Virus record (IMG/VR): IMGVR_UViG_3300035661_000038
Coordinates: 17,956 to 81,955 of that record
Direction: 5' to 3' (one strand)
Origin: a virus
Length of the DNA stretch: 64,000 nucleotides
Position 1 is the first letter of the stretch, and every line of letters begins with the position of its first letter. Both the position numbers and the translations under genes were made by a program. Below are positions 7,912 through 17,075 of the stretch, piece after piece. The notes beneath the pieces were generated by a model, which did not search any database, was not told the origin of the DNA, and saw only the letters and a program-made list of their open reading frames with translations.

Positions 7912-10179
7912 CTAGGGGAGCTGCTCGACGACGGAGACCGTCGTGCCGACCGTCGCCTGAATGACGATGAAGTCCATCGTCGAGAGCGTCCGCACGTTCA
8001 CGATCACCCGGAACATCCCCGCGGCGATTGTCTCGGGTGTGTTCGGCGTCACGGCGTCGACCGTGTAGCCGGCGATGCGCTGCGCGGCGGGTTGCTTCGA
8101 CGAGAGGAGTCCTTCGAGGAAGCTCGTGATCTGCCCGGCAAACGCCTTGCGTCGCGCCTGGGTGTTGACCTTCTTGCCATATCGCTTCGCGAAGATCGCG
8201 ATCGAATCCTCGACGTAATCAGCCATCCGTCGGCGGTTGATGTTGACGAGGCTCGGGTTGGCCGTCGGGTCGACGCTCGTGACGCCGCTCTGGAAGACGG
8301 GCACGCCCGCGTCGATGCGCAGCGCGCAAATGCCCGCCTTCTTGAACGCCGTGTAGTCGTCGACGAGGAGCGGGCTGACCTTCGACTGCGCGCGCGCCTG
8401 CGTGTCGACGCCGTTCACCGCCACGAGATAGTCGGTCTGCTCGCCCGGGTTCTGCTCGGGCTGCTGCTGGCTCATGATCGACGCAAGGAACCCATCGGCC
8501 CCAACGTCCACCGAACCGTCGGCGGTGAAGCCGACGCCACCCGAGAGGCCGACGCGCGCGATGACCGGCACCGTCGTGTTCGCCCCCGGCCACACGTAGA
8601 TGACCCGCTGGTCGCGGTACGCGCCGACGCCCGGAGCAACGGTGGACGACTTGGCCGCGGCCTTGGGCGTGCCGAGGGGCGGGCGGATGATGGCGATGCG
8701 CCCGAGGCACCCGCCCGCGCTCGCCGCGATGGCGTTGGCGCGGAGCGCATTGCGCACGGCGTTCGACTGGCGCGCCGAGTAGACGATGTTCACGTCACTC
8801 GACGCCGAGCTCGGGTCGAGGGTTGCATTGAGCGCCGTCTGGTACGCGGCGTCGATTTGCGTCTCGGTGAGCGCGGCGCTCGTGGCTTGCGCGTTGATGA
8901 CGGAGAACGACCCCGCCGTGATTGGCGTCGTCGACGAGACGGTGTTGATGTACGCGGCCGCGGCCGCGATTCCGCTGCCGTCGTCGGTTGCGTGTCGCAC
9001 GGGCACCGACCACGGCCCCGCCGTCGACGCTGCGACACCGCCGATGGTGACGCCGCTCGCCGAGAACACGATGTCCTGCGTTGTGACGAACGTCCTCGTC
9101 GCGCGCGGCGTGCTGTTGTGGACGATGGTCCCCGCGGGAATGAGCCCCGAGGTCGGACGGCTCGCGGTCGCCGTTGCTCCGACGACGAAACCAAGCGCGG
9201 TGGCGGTCGTGTGCGTGCCGACGGTGATGGAGCTCGCGACGGTCGCCGACACGCGCAGCGTCCCATCCGGAAGCGTGTCGACGAGGGTGTTTGCGATCGC
9301 AGCCTCGATGACCGCCTTGACTTCGGCGGGGGTGACGGCGGCGATGTTGGCAAGGTTCTTCGAGCCGGTGCCCGTGGTCGTCCCTGCGGTCAGGTTCAGT
9401 GCCGCGAGCACGCCCGCCGAGCCGGCGATGATGCGGACTTGGCCGCCGGTGCCGAGCTGTCGACCCGTGAGGCGAAGCTGGCCGCCATCCGTATCGGCGA
9501 AGTTGAACCCGGCGTAGAGGTTGATACGCGCGGCGACGAGGGCGAACGTCGTGTCGCCCGCGAGGAACGTCACCGTGAAGTTCGGGTGGACGTTGATGTC
9601 GTCGAACCCGAGCGTCAGCGTCTCACCCCCGACGAACCCCGCCGGCGAGCCTGCGCCCGCGCCGGTGACGGTCGCGGCAGTCGCGTCGAACGTCGCGTCG
9701 ACCTGACCGGCGCCGAGATCGAACGAGACGATCTGGCCTGGCGCGAGCACGTACCGGAACGCGCTCGCGCCGAGCAGGAAGGGCAGCGCGGTGAAAGCGA
9801 CGCTGCCGACACTCGTATCGACGCGGCACACCTGGAGCGCGGAGAACTTCTTCCCCGACAGCTGCACCGCGCCGTTGCCGTTCCACGTCTCGCCGACGAT
9901 CACGTCGTCGGCGTAGCGGATGCGCGCGCACGGGTTGTTTGCCTGGGAGAGGGCGCCGCCGATGTACCCGAGCCCGCCGAACGTCGTCTGCACGTCCGTC
10001 GCGCTCACCACGTCGGTCGGCACGTTGTACGGCCCGTTCTCGAACTCGCCGACGAGCAGCACCTTGCCGGCGCCGACTGCGGTGATCGACTCGGGCGGGG
10101 TCAGATCGAGGATGTTGACGGCCTCGACCTGGAGCAGCACATCAAGACCAGGATCGTCCGTGAACTTGCGGATGAACAT
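7912..10179 (-). CDS. Tail sheath protein
   Basis: 755 residues from ATG 10179, with GGAGG 7 nt upstream; the longer frame to 10251 has no ribosome site. The N-terminal part and the C-terminal domain (about 600-755, ending MFRVIVNVRTLSTMDFIVIQ) match the conserved sheath organisation, in which the C-terminal strand exchanges with neighbouring subunits. The middle (about 180-480) is a long Ala/Thr/Gly-rich beta insertion, making the protein larger than the usual 400-500 residues; such insertions project outward from the contracted sheath. The tube gene follows 38 nt downstream. Confidence 0.85.
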   Translation of the reverse strand: MFIRKFTDDPGLDVLLQVEAVNILDLTPPESITAVGAGKVLLVGEFENGPYNVPTDVVSATDVQTTFGGLGYIGGALSQANNPCARIRYADDVIVGETWNGNGAVQLSGKKFSALQVCRVDTSVGSVAFTALPFLLGASAFRYVLAPGQIVSFDLGAGQVDATFDATAATVTGAGAGSPAGFVGGETLTLGFDDINVHPNFTVTFLAGDTTFALVAARINLYAGFNFADTDGGQLRLTGRQLGTGGQVRIIAGSAGVLAALNLTAGTTTGTGSKNLANIAAVTPAEVKAVIEAAIANTLVDTLPDGTLRVSATVASSITVGTHTTATALGFVVGATATASRPTSGLIPAGTIVHNSTPRATRTFVTTQDIVFSASGVTIGGVAASTAGPWSVPVRHATDDGSGIAAAAAYINTVSSTTPITAGSFSVINAQATSAALTETQIDAAYQTALNATLDPSSASSDVNIVYSARQSNAVRNALRANAIAASAGGCLGRIAIIRPPLGTPKAAAKSSTVAPGVGAYRDQRVIYVWPGANTTVPVIARVGLSGGVGFTADGSVDVGADGFLASIMSQQQPEQNPGEQTDYLVAVNGVDTQARAQSKVSPLLVDDYTAFKKAGICALRIDAGVPVFQSGVTSVDPTANPSLVNINRRRMADYVEDSIAIFAKRYGKKVNTQARRKAFAGQITSFLEGLLSSKQPAAQRIAGYTVDAVTPNTPETIAAGMFRVIVNVRTLSTMDFIVIQATVGTTVSVVEQLP

Positions 10180-10389
10180 CGCAACGCCTCCGACTGGTGA
10201 ACTCGGTCCCGGCGCGCCTTCCGGTCTCGATGGAGCGAGACTCGCACGCACCCGTCAACGGTGTCACGCGCCGACGTGCTCGCGGACGCGTTACTGCCCC
10301 GCCTGCGCGTCCACGAGCGTCGGGTGACATCCCGGAGCCCCAACCGGTCGCGCGCGTCCTAGCGCCCCTCGGGGCGCCCGCGTGCGCGG

Positions 10390-10411
10390 GACCAAAAAGC
10401 GCCTTTTGGTC
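10390..10411. repeat. 22-bp palindrome, copy 2
   Basis: Core AGCGCC. The last two bases overlap the TGA stop of the gene at 10410, so the stop codon reads straight into GACCAAAA. Confidence 0.9.
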
Positions 10412-11171
10412 AGGGCGTCCGAACGATCGTCGGTTCGGTGACGGCGCCGTCGTCGGCGAGCTCGGCGGCGGTCGCCGGATTGAACGCATCACCCGGCGCC
10501 TTCACGTCGACGAGCGCGCCCATGTTGGTCTCGACGTAGTTCACCAACGCGACCTCTGTCAGCACCATCATCACCTGGATCTCGGCGATGAAACGGCGCT
10601 TGGTGTTCGAGCCGTAGTCGCGTGAAAGCGATCGTTTCTGCACCTGAAACGCGACGAGCTGGTTGTAGTAGCTCGGCATCTTGAAGCGGATGCCGAACAT
10701 GCACTCCGTCGGCGTCAGCGCCGCGACGATGCCTGCGACGAGCCCGCGCCTCATCGCGATCGTCGGCGCGACGACTTCAATCGTAAACGTCTCGCGGTAC
10801 TCGCTCATCCACTGCACGACCGTCCCCGGCCAGTAGACGTCGCGCGATTCCTCTTCGATGAAGTTGCCGAGCCCCAGCGCATCGCTCGTGCCCTCCGCGG
10901 GTACGAACGTCACCGCGGGAAGCTGCGCATCGTCCGCGTCCTCGCTGGGTTCGATCTTGATGTTCGCCGACGGCACCTGGAACGGCACCGGTGGCCCGCC
11001 CACATCGCCCGCCCGGTAGAACGTCAGCTCCGAGAGGTACAGCTTGAGCACCTTCAACGCAGCGGTGCGTCCGTCGTGCGGCTGAGGCGGCGGATCGGGG
11101 CGCGGCGGAACGACCTCGCCGAAAGGCTCGCGCCAGATCAGAGAGCGGAGGCGCTGCGAGAACGTGGGCAT
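10410..11171 (-). CDS. Neck / tail terminator-like protein
   Basis: 253 residues immediately upstream of the sheath gene, a place usually taken by the tail terminator or neck protein. A Pro-rich N-terminus (about 20-35) is followed by a mixed alpha/beta region (YRETFTIEVVAPTIAMRRGL) and an acidic C-terminus. No enzyme motif. About 200 nt before the sheath start hold only a GC hairpin and palindrome copy 2. Start ATG 11171 has no Shine-Dalgarno but a TAGGCT hexamer 7 nt upstream, which is also the previous gene's stop. Confidence 0.5.
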   Translation of the reverse strand: MPTFSQRLRSLIWREPFGEVVPPRPDPPPQPHDGRTAALKVLKLYLSELTFYRAGDVGGPPVPFQVPSANIKIEPSEDADDAQLPAVTFVPAEGTSDALGLGNFIEEESRDVYWPGTVVQWMSEYRETFTIEVVAPTIAMRRGLVAGIVAALTPTECMFGIRFKMPSYYNQLVAFQVQKRSLSRDYGSNTKRRFIAEIQVMMVLTEVALVNYVETNMGALVDVKAPGDAFNPATAAELADDGAVTEPTIVRTP

Positions 11172-11178
11172 GACGCCC

Positions 11179-11184
11179 AGCCTA
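11179..11184 (-). promoter_or_regulatory. Late promoter -10 candidate (TAGGCT)
   Basis: Seven nt before ATG 11171. Its TAG is at the same time the stop codon of the gene at 11182. Confidence 0.4.
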
Positions 11185-11712
11185 CCGCCCGAGCTCGCGC
11201 GAAACCTCTTCCTGCACGAACTGCTGCACCTTGCCGAGGGCGCGCTCCATCACGCGCAACCCGCGCCCGCCGCCAAAGATGCCCCGTTTCTTCATCGACT
11301 GCGCAATCGCCCACGCCGCGCTGCGCGCCGCCGCCGCGGGATCCTCGCCCGGCTCGACTTGGACGATGCCCTTGCGCTGCGCCCACGCCGCGATCTCGTC
11401 GATCATTCGGCGCCCGATCTTGATGTTCTCCGCACGCGCGCCCCACTCGATGATGGGCGCATACGGCAGCGGGTTGTAGACGTCGGAGCTCAACGCCGTG
11501 TGCGTGACCGCCCACGCCATCCGGTAGAGCCCGCGGTCGACAGGCAGATGCGCCCCAGGCACTTCTGCCGGCGTGTTGGGGATGACCGTCGACTTGATGT
11601 GCGAGAGCAGCCGCGTCGCTGCGCTGTAGACGCCGCGCCGATACGCATTCTGGACCTGCGCACCGATCGCATTCCCAAGGTCCGGGAGCTGGCGAATGTC
11701 GAAGCTCTGCAC
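11182..11712 (-). CDS. HK97-gp10-like head-tail / minor tail protein
   Basis: 176 residues. The segment YNPLPYAPIIEWGARAENIKI, seen around residues 80-100, resembles the YA..VE.G block of HK97 gp10-type proteins, which cap or join the tail to the head. It lies in the connector cluster between capsid and sheath genes, which agrees. The GTG start is preceded by TAGTCT at 6 nt rather than a Shine-Dalgarno site. Confidence 0.55.
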   Translation of the reverse strand: MQSFDIRQLPDLGNAIGAQVQNAYRRGVYSAATRLLSHIKSTVIPNTPAEVPGAHLPVDRGLYRMAWAVTHTALSSDVYNPLPYAPIIEWGARAENIKIGRRMIDEIAAWAQRKGIVQVEPGEDPAAAARSAAWAIAQSMKKRGIFGGGRGLRVMERALGKVQQFVQEEVSRELGR

Positions 11713-11718
11713 GCCCCG

Positions 11719-11724
11719 AGACTA
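11719..11724 (-). promoter_or_regulatory. Late promoter -10 candidate (TAGTCT)
   Basis: Six nt before GTG 11712; its TAG doubles as the stop of the gene at 11722. Confidence 0.4.
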
Positions 11725-12312
11725 CTCGTTGTCCGCGTCGGGCATTTCCTCAAGCTCGTCGTACTCAGGGGTCTTCGCCGGGATGTCCGTGCGCCCGCCA
11801 AACGTGCCGACGCGCTCCAGCGCCATCACCCACTGAACGTTCTCCGCGTCCATCGCTGGCGGCGAGAGGAGCCGAAATCGCATCGGCTCGGGCGTCGCCT
11901 CATGGCGGCCGTCCTCGAAGAGCTCGTAGTAGAAGTCCCACGGCTGCGGGATCGTGTCGACGCGCCGCCCATCGGGCAGGAGCTTCCCCGAGAGCGTGCC
12001 GAAGTCGAACGACGTCGACACTTCGCGCAGCCGAATCGATCCGACCGGGTAGGCGCCCGCCGCGAATGGCCCGCGTGTGATCGCATCAAGCGACTCGCTG
12101 ACCGGCGTTGGCAGAATCTCGACGCGCGCGATCTCCTGGTCGGTGCCCTCGCCGCGCTCCTCTCCCGTCGCCCGCGTCCACACGAGGAATACCCGGTACG
12201 GGCGCGCCCCGAGATTGGTCGCGATCTGGCGTACGCGGTCCGCCACGCCACCCATCCGAGCGACGAGCGACCGCTTAGCCTCGCGCGGCGAAAGAGGGCG
12301 CGGTTTGGGCAT
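11722..12312 (-). CDS. Connector-region structural protein
   Basis: 196 residues from ATG 12312 (MPKPRPLSPREAKRS). It contains well-folded segments with several Trp and Phe (QPWDFYYELFEDG; VQWVMALERVGTF) and an acidic end. Its neighbours are head-tail joining genes, so a head completion or neck role is likely. No specific family is recognised. Confidence 0.55.
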   Translation of the reverse strand: MPKPRPLSPREAKRSLVARMGGVADRVRQIATNLGARPYRVFLVWTRATGEERGEGTDQEIARVEILPTPVSESLDAITRGPFAAGAYPVGSIRLREVSTSFDFGTLSGKLLPDGRRVDTIPQPWDFYYELFEDGRHEATPEPMRFRLLSPPAMDAENVQWVMALERVGTFGGRTDIPAKTPEYDELEEMPDADNE

Positions 12313-12319
12313 CGCCGCC

Positions 12320-12628
12320 TCAGCCGTCCATGCCCGCGTCCGGCGTCGCGACCGGCGCACAGCTCTCGCCGCGAACCTTTGCCAGCGCCACACGGTGCGC
12401 CGACAACACGACGTCGAGCCACGGCACCAGCGTCGCATCGATCCCGCAGATCGCCGCGACCTCGGGCGTCGGCTTGAGCAGGTTCGCGACGATGCACGCG
12501 CTCTGCGTGCCGTCGATGACCCACTTCGCGTCCTTCTTCGCCTCCGCGCACGTCGCGCCGAAGCCACTCATCGCCACCGCGCCGCCGAGAGCGAGCGCGC
12601 GCGCGCGCATCGCAATTCCGAGCTTCAT
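12320..12628 (-). CDS. Small exported protein
   Basis: 102 residues with a clear signal peptide: basic MKLGIAMRARA, hydrophobic LALGGAVAMSGFG, and an AEA cleavage site near residue 31. The mature part has three Cys. AGGAGG lies 5 nt before this ATG and 2 nt before the alternative ATG 12631. An exported protein in the middle of the head/neck cluster is unusual; it may act at the cell envelope during entry or lysis. Function unknown. Confidence 0.6.
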   Translation of the reverse strand: MKLGIAMRARALALGGAVAMSGFGATCAEAKKDAKWVIDGTQSACIVANLLKPTPEVAAICGIDATLVPWLDVVLSAHRVALAKVRGESCAPVATPDAGMDG

Positions 12629-12637
12629 CATGTCCTC

Positions 12638-13072
12638 CTAGTTGCTCACGGGCACGTTGATCGACCCACCGACGCCCGACGGCCCGTCGCCGGCGATCGA
12701 TCCGCCAAAGCGGAAGTCGAAGGGGTTGGGCATCACGCCGAGCAGGTTGCCGAGCGCGCTGCGCCAGTACTTGTACCGCTGAACCAACTTCTCGAAGTGG
12801 TCGTCGCGGAGCTCGATGGATCCAACCTTCTTGGCTTCGAGGTCAGGCATCGACTCAGCGAGCGTCTCTTCGATCTCGTCGAGCCGCGCGAGGTAGTCGC
12901 GGAAGAGGCCCAGCGCCTCAGGCAGGATCTTGGGGAACGCCCCCTCGATCATGAACTGCGTCTGTGTCGCCGCCGGGATGCCCCCGTTGAAGGTCATCGC
13001 CGACGTGACGTTGAGGTAACCGAGGTGCTTGCGAGCTCGCACCTGGTCCTCGGGGCTCACATGCACGGGCAC
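12638..13072 (-). CDS. Structural protein, head-neck region
   Basis: 144 residues from GTG 13072, with AAGGAG 9 nt upstream. Helical middle (LARLDEIEETLAESMPDLEA) and a Gly-rich tail. It lies two genes after the major capsid gene, so a head completion or decoration role is plausible. No family recognised. Confidence 0.5.
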   Translation of the reverse strand: MPVHVSPEDQVRARKHLGYLNVTSAMTFNGGIPAATQTQFMIEGAFPKILPEALGLFRDYLARLDEIEETLAESMPDLEAKKVGSIELRDDHFEKLVQRYKYWRSALGNLLGVMPNPFDFRFGGSIAGDGPSGVGGSINVPVSN

Positions 13073-13104
13073 TGGTCCATCTCCTTCCGCTGACTACCGC
13101 CCAC

Positions 13105-13539
13105 TCACGCAGTCATCGTCATCGCGTCGTCCTTGGGCTCCTCACTCGCGGGCGCTGCGGGCGGTGAAGGCGGATCGATGTCTTCGAGCACGATGCCCTG
13201 CGATCGCAGGTACTCGATGTCGTACTGCGTGCTCTCGACGATCTTCCCCGCGGGCATCGCCGACTTGAAGCCGTTGAAGACGACGTGACCGCCGTTCATC
13301 ACCTGATAGCGGCGCGCCTTCGGGGCGTTGGGGCGCTCCTCACGCATCGCGCTCGCGATGACGTGGCCCTGCTGGCTCGCGGCGCGAGGGGCCTGGGCGG
13401 GGATGATGCCCGCCGAGCCGCCGCGCATCGACGGCACCGCACTCACGCCGATCGGGCGCTGGATGAATCCTTCGTTTTCTCCCCCCGCGGCGGGCGGGGG
13501 AGCCTTCTGCTGCGTGTTCTGAACCGGAGATCGGGCCAT
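13105..13539 (-). CDS. Small protein after major capsid
   Basis: 144 residues from ATG 13539 (GGAGG 9 nt upstream). The N-terminal half is Pro/Gly/Gln-rich and probably disordered (MARSPVQNTQQKAPPPAAGG); a folded patch follows (RRYQVMNGGHVVFNGFKSAM), then a Pro/Glu-rich end. Position suggests a head fibre, decoration or neck component. It begins M-A-R-x-P, a pattern shared with several unrelated proteins in this window. Confidence 0.5.
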   Translation of the reverse strand: MARSPVQNTQQKAPPPAAGGENEGFIQRPIGVSAVPSMRGGSAGIIPAQAPRAASQQGHVIASAMREERPNAPKARRYQVMNGGHVVFNGFKSAMPAGKIVESTQYDIEYLRSQGIVLEDIDPPSPPAAPASEEPKDDAMTMTA

Positions 13540-13566
13540 GTAGGTTGCACCTCCGCGGCCCACGAT

Positions 13567-13608
13567 AGCAAAGCGGCGTCGACACGCGAGGATCGACGCC
13601 GCTTTGCT
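13567..13608 (-). terminator. Terminator hairpin after major capsid gene
   Basis: A perfect 16-bp inverted repeat (AGCAAAGCGGCGTCGA and its complement) with a 10-nt loop, 23 nt past the capsid stop. It should end most of the strong capsid transcript. Confidence 0.7.
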
Positions 13609-13630
13609 CACTCCGGATCGCGCGAGAGGA

Positions 13631-15034
13631 TTACTGCGCGAACTCCACGACCAACGCGCGCTTGTAGCGCTGTGGACCGCTCGGCGCCGTGATGTCCGTC
13701 GGCATCGCGAACGCCGTCGTGATCGACCACGCGGCCGACACGTAGTGGCCCAGGCGATCGAGCGGCGCGCGCAAGTAGAGGCGCACGTGCTCGGCGGAAA
13801 CCGCGATGCCGTTCTGCACCACGTCGAACTCGCCGACCTTGCCGATCAGCCCCGCCTCGCTGACGTACTGCGACTCGTCGAAGCCCTTCTCGTAGCCCAT
13901 CCCCTGCCCGGTGATGATGATGCGGCCGATGTTGACGCCGTTGTTGTTCGTCGACTCGGCGCCGATCTCGCGCGAGTAGTACGCCTTCGTCCCGGTGGCG
14001 GTGCGCGCGCCGCAGTTGAGCGGGTTCGGCGCTTCGTTGTTCAGGTAGAACATCACGCCCGAGGTGTGGCCGATGAAGCCCGCGCTGTACGCCGCGCCCT
14101 CAGGGAGCGACTGGTTGAGGCGCTGATACACCGGGTCCGCGAACATGCCGGCGTTGCCGATCGGCGAGATGTGCGCGTGATAGTAGCCGTCGTCGTGCGG
14201 GGAGACGTTGTTTGAGCGCAGCACGGCCACCGCGTTGATGATCGTCTGGAGCTGGAGCGTGTCGGATGCGCTGATCGAGTCGACCGAGAGGCCACCCGAG
14301 GAACGAATGACCGTCGGCGCGTCGACCGAAACGATCGGCGAGCGGATCGGGGCACCACCGCCGCCGAGCGCCGCCTGGAGGTAGAGCGTCCCGGGACCGT
14401 ACGCATCGGTCGGATCGTCGGCGTTGCAGCCGATGACGTTCGCCGCGATCGGGGTGACGCCATTGTAGACGGTGACCGCGAGCGGGTTGGCCGGCGAGAC
14501 GGGCTGCGGCTTGGCCGAGACCGACGTGTTGAGAACGGTCGTGAAGCCGTTCAGCGACGCGACACGCAGCGTGGTGTCACCGGCGACGGCCGCGGAGATG
14601 AGGTTCGACTGACCCGAGAGGTAAGCCTTGAACATCGCGTTGCGCGCGACGCGGTTGACCGACTGGCCCGCCTGGAGGCCGAACGTCTTGACCTTGTTGA
14701 GGAACAGGTCCGCGTTCGACGTGACGCTCGTCGGCATGTGCACGTCGATCGCCGACGCGATGAGGTTCAGCTGCACGAGCCACTGCTCGTACGGCACCTC
14801 CTGCGGCAGCGGCTCGGCGCCGACCGCGAGCGGTTCGACGACGGGCGACATCAGCCCGGAGCGCGTCTCGTAGAGCTCCTGGCCGGTCTGCGCGTCCCAC
14901 TTCTCCCAAGGGAACTCCGCGCGATACGCGAGGTTGGGGAAGAGGCCGTCGTAGAAGTACCGCGCGAGCAGGCCCTTCTGGTTCAGATCGAGAACGGTAG
15001 GCGGGATGCCGAGGACGATGCCGGGATTGGCCAT
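13631..15034 (-). CDS. Major capsid protein
   Basis: 467 residues directly downstream of the scaffold gene and followed by a strong terminator hairpin. The sequence is typical of HK97-fold coat proteins of the N4 gp56/P22-like type: an N-terminal helical arm, a long beta-rich domain, many Asn/Gly turns, and a C-terminal strand ending RYKRALVVEFAQ. It builds the icosahedral shell around the scaffold. The long insertion between residues 170 and 260 is Ser/Ala/Val-rich. GAGG precedes ATG 15034. Identification rests on order, size and overall sequence character. Confidence 0.8.
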   Translation of the reverse strand: MANPGIVLGIPPTVLDLNQKGLLARYFYDGLFPNLAYRAEFPWEKWDAQTGQELYETRSGLMSPVVEPLAVGAEPLPQEVPYEQWLVQLNLIASAIDVHMPTSVTSNADLFLNKVKTFGLQAGQSVNRVARNAMFKAYLSGQSNLISAAVAGDTTLRVASLNGFTTVLNTSVSAKPQPVSPANPLAVTVYNGVTPIAANVIGCNADDPTDAYGPGTLYLQAALGGGGAPIRSPIVSVDAPTVIRSSGGLSVDSISASDTLQLQTIINAVAVLRSNNVSPHDDGYYHAHISPIGNAGMFADPVYQRLNQSLPEGAAYSAGFIGHTSGVMFYLNNEAPNPLNCGARTATGTKAYYSREIGAESTNNNGVNIGRIIITGQGMGYEKGFDESQYVSEAGLIGKVGEFDVVQNGIAVSAEHVRLYLRAPLDRLGHYVSAAWSITTAFAMPTDITAPSGPQRYKRALVVEFAQ

Positions 15035-15215
15035 GAGGGAAACCTCCGCGTCGAGTGCTCATCACGCTGCGCCGTCGAGGCGCGCGCTGGGTGGAGCAGC
15101 GATTCGGATCCCGGTTCCCCGCCTGTTGTCCCGCCGGCGTCTGCGTGAGGGATCTGCCCGTTGCACTCGCGAGAATCGGTCGCCGCGCAGCGCAACGTCA
15201 AGCCCGAGAACACAA

Positions 15216-15245
15216 CGAGCCCCGAGGATCTCTCCCCGGGGCTCG
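15216..15245 (-). terminator. Hairpin between scaffold and capsid genes
   Basis: CGAGCCCCG pairs with CGGGGCTCG. It lies about 30 nt past the scaffold stop, beyond palindrome copy 3, and may reduce read-through into the capsid gene. The 15035-15215 stretch before it holds no gene. Confidence 0.45.
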
Positions 15246-15254
15246 CTCTCACGC

Positions 15255-15276
15255 GACCAAAAGGCGCTTTTTGGTC
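15255..15276. repeat. 22-bp palindrome, copy 3
   Basis: Core GGCGCT. Overlaps the TGA of the scaffold gene (stop at 15275-15277). Confidence 0.9.
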
Positions 15277-16123
15277 AGGGCAGGCCGAACGCCTTCATTT
15301 GCGCGCGCGTGTACGCCTGAGGGTGCTTCGGGTCGACGCGTGCCCAATCGATCGCACCCGTGTTGCTGCCCGGCTTGGGTGCGGGACGCTTGTCACCGCC
15401 GACGCCGTTGTTGAGGAGCGCCTTGGACGGCTTCTTCTCACCGCCGCTATCGCCACTCGCCGGCGGCGCGCTTTTGGCGAACTTCGGCTTGTCCTTCGCG
15501 AGCTGCTCGAACCATTCCGCCACGTCGGTGTCCTTGAGCTTCGCGACCTCCCGCGGCGAGAGGTTCTTGCGCAGGTGGTTGGCGAACCGCTCCATCGCGT
15601 CCTCCAACAAGTCCTCGTCGATGAACTTCGAGGCGAGAGACGAGACACGGCGCTCCTGCACCGAGATGATGTGCTTGTCCTCGGCCGCCGCCGCGCGCGC
15701 CTCCGCAGCCTCCGCGCGCGCCTTCTCGCGGGCGAGCTCCTCTTTCATCTTCTCCTCTTCGGAGAGCTTCGCTTTGCGCGCCTCTTCGGCGTCGGCTTCG
15801 AGCTTGGCGAGCTTGGCAAGCTTGCTCTTGATCTCTTCGGGATCCGTCGTGCCGAAGTGCTCCTTGAGCTGCGACTTCGAGTAGCGCGTGAGGCGCTTCT
15901 TCAACGCCGCACCCGAGATCTGGTACGGCTGCTTCTCGTCGAGCTCGTCTTCGCCGTCGACGAGCTCGCGCGGGCTCTTGGGCTCGGGGGCGGACTTTTC
16001 TTCGGGGGCGGTCTTCGCCTGCGCGGCGGACGGCTGTTGCGCCGAGGGCTTGGGGGCCTCGGGCGTAGCGGAGGTCTCGGGGGTCTTGGTCTCGTTGGTC
16101 TCGTTGGTCGCGCCGTTCGTCAT
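15275..16123 (-). CDS. Capsid scaffolding protein
   Basis: 282 residues from ATG 16123, with GGAGG 8 nt upstream. The N-terminus is Thr/Pro/Ala-rich and disordered; residues about 80-190 form a long charged helix or coiled coil (LAKLEADAEEARKAKLSEEE); the end is basic. This composition, and the position immediately before the major capsid gene, are characteristic of internal scaffolding proteins that are lost before DNA packaging. Confidence 0.75.
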   Translation of the reverse strand: MTNGATNETNETKTPETSATPEAPKPSAQQPSAAQAKTAPEEKSAPEPKSPRELVDGEDELDEKQPYQISGAALKKRLTRYSKSQLKEHFGTTDPEEIKSKLAKLAKLEADAEEARKAKLSEEEKMKEELAREKARAEAAEARAAAAEDKHIISVQERRVSSLASKFIDEDLLEDAMERFANHLRKNLSPREVAKLKDTDVAEWFEQLAKDKPKFAKSAPPASGDSGGEKKPSKALLNNGVGGDKRPAPKPGSNTGAIDWARVDPKHPQAYTRAQMKAFGLP

Positions 16124-16151
16124 CAGGGAATCCTCCGCGGGCGCGCCAAAA

Positions 16152-16206
16152 TGACGTTGGGCGCGAACCCGTGCGAAGAATCTCGCAGAGCTCGCGCCCA
16201 ACGTCA
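16152..16206 (-). terminator. Long-stem terminator
   Basis: A 15-bp perfect inverted repeat (TGACGTTGGGCGCGA and complement) around a 25-nt loop, followed on the minus strand by TTTT. It sits between the 16221 gene and the scaffold gene. Confidence 0.6.
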
Positions 16207-16220
16207 CGCGTGGTCGCGAA

Positions 16221-16937
16221 TCAGACCGCCGGCGAGGTGCCTTCGAGCAGCCCGTCCACGTCGATCGCGCTCGCGACTGCGAACTTCACGCGCGCGCTCG
16301 TCACGGCGTCGGCTGCCGCGAAGTGAACTTCCGTCTTGGCGAGGTTGAGTGCGGAGAACGTCGACGCCGGCAGCGTGTCGGCCGGCGCCTGGATCATCAA
16401 CTTCGCCGTGAGCGCACCCGAGAGCGACTCCGACTCCATCAGGAAAAGCACGCCGCGCGCAGTGTACTGCGCCGGGATCGTCGCAACGCCCGCTGCCCCG
16501 GAAACCGGCAGCGTCAGCTCCACGACGTCGTACTTCTCGGGCTCGTAGCAGATGTCGAGCGCGGTCCACGCGTCGGCCGCGGCGAAAAGGAGATCGCCGT
16601 TCGGCGCGACGGAGCAGTGACCCGCGGCGGGCGCCGTGTTCACGGCGTTGTAGAGGCCGTGGTCGATCGTGAGCGCGCCCTTGGCACCGGCACCGGCGCG
16701 CGCGTACACGCTCTTGATCGTGTGGCACTTCGCCGACTCGGCGAGGGTGAGCGAGTTGACCGCCATCTGGAGCACGTACGGGTTGGTCGTCGCGTCGACC
16801 GACTTGTTGCGCAGGAACGTGCGCAGCGAGCGGATGACGGCGCCGAACGCGATGAGCTGGAGGCCCGTGGAGATCCACCCGAGCAGCGCCGAGTTGAGGC
16901 GCCCGAGCACGGTGTTGCTGTAGTCCTTGACCGACAT
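16221..16937 (-). CDS. Virion structural protein (unknown)
   Basis: 238 residues, Ala/Thr/Val-rich, alternating beta strands with one hydrophobic segment near residue 25 (WISTGLQLIAFGAVI). It stands between head morphogenesis genes and the scaffold gene and is isolated by terminators on both sides, which suggests high expression. A decoration or second major head protein is possible. I do not recognise the family. Confidence 0.55.
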   Translation of the reverse strand: MSVKDYSNTVLGRLNSALLGWISTGLQLIAFGAVIRSLRTFLRNKSVDATTNPYVLQMAVNSLTLAESAKCHTIKSVYARAGAGAKGALTIDHGLYNAVNTAPAAGHCSVAPNGDLLFAAADAWTALDICYEPEKYDVVELTLPVSGAAGVATIPAQYTARGVLFLMESESLSGALTAKLMIQAPADTLPASTFSALNLAKTEVHFAAADAVTSARVKFAVASAIDVDGLLEGTSPAV

Positions 16938-17018
16938 CGCTGTAGTCCTTTCGACGGTGGTTGAGGCGCGACGTCTTCGCCGCCGTGCGGGAGACTACAC
17001 GCGTCAGCGGTGCAAATG

Positions 17019-17050
17019 CGAAAGGGGCCGGGCCGACTCGGCCCGACCCC
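17019..17050 (-). terminator. Terminator hairpin
   Basis: GGGGTCGGGCCGA pairs (one G-T) with CGGCCCGGCCCC and is followed by TTT on the minus strand, 26 nt after the gene ending at 17076. Confidence 0.6.
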
Positions 17051-17075
17051 CTCGGATGTCGCGGGCGCGCCGCCC

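Noticed and set aside
7876-10200. Long open frame on the plus strand opposite the sheath gene (about 770 codons)
   Set aside because: It mirrors the sheath gene in a GC-rich genome, is Arg/Asp-rich without domain character, and conflicts with the sheath gene, which has a ribosome site and family features.
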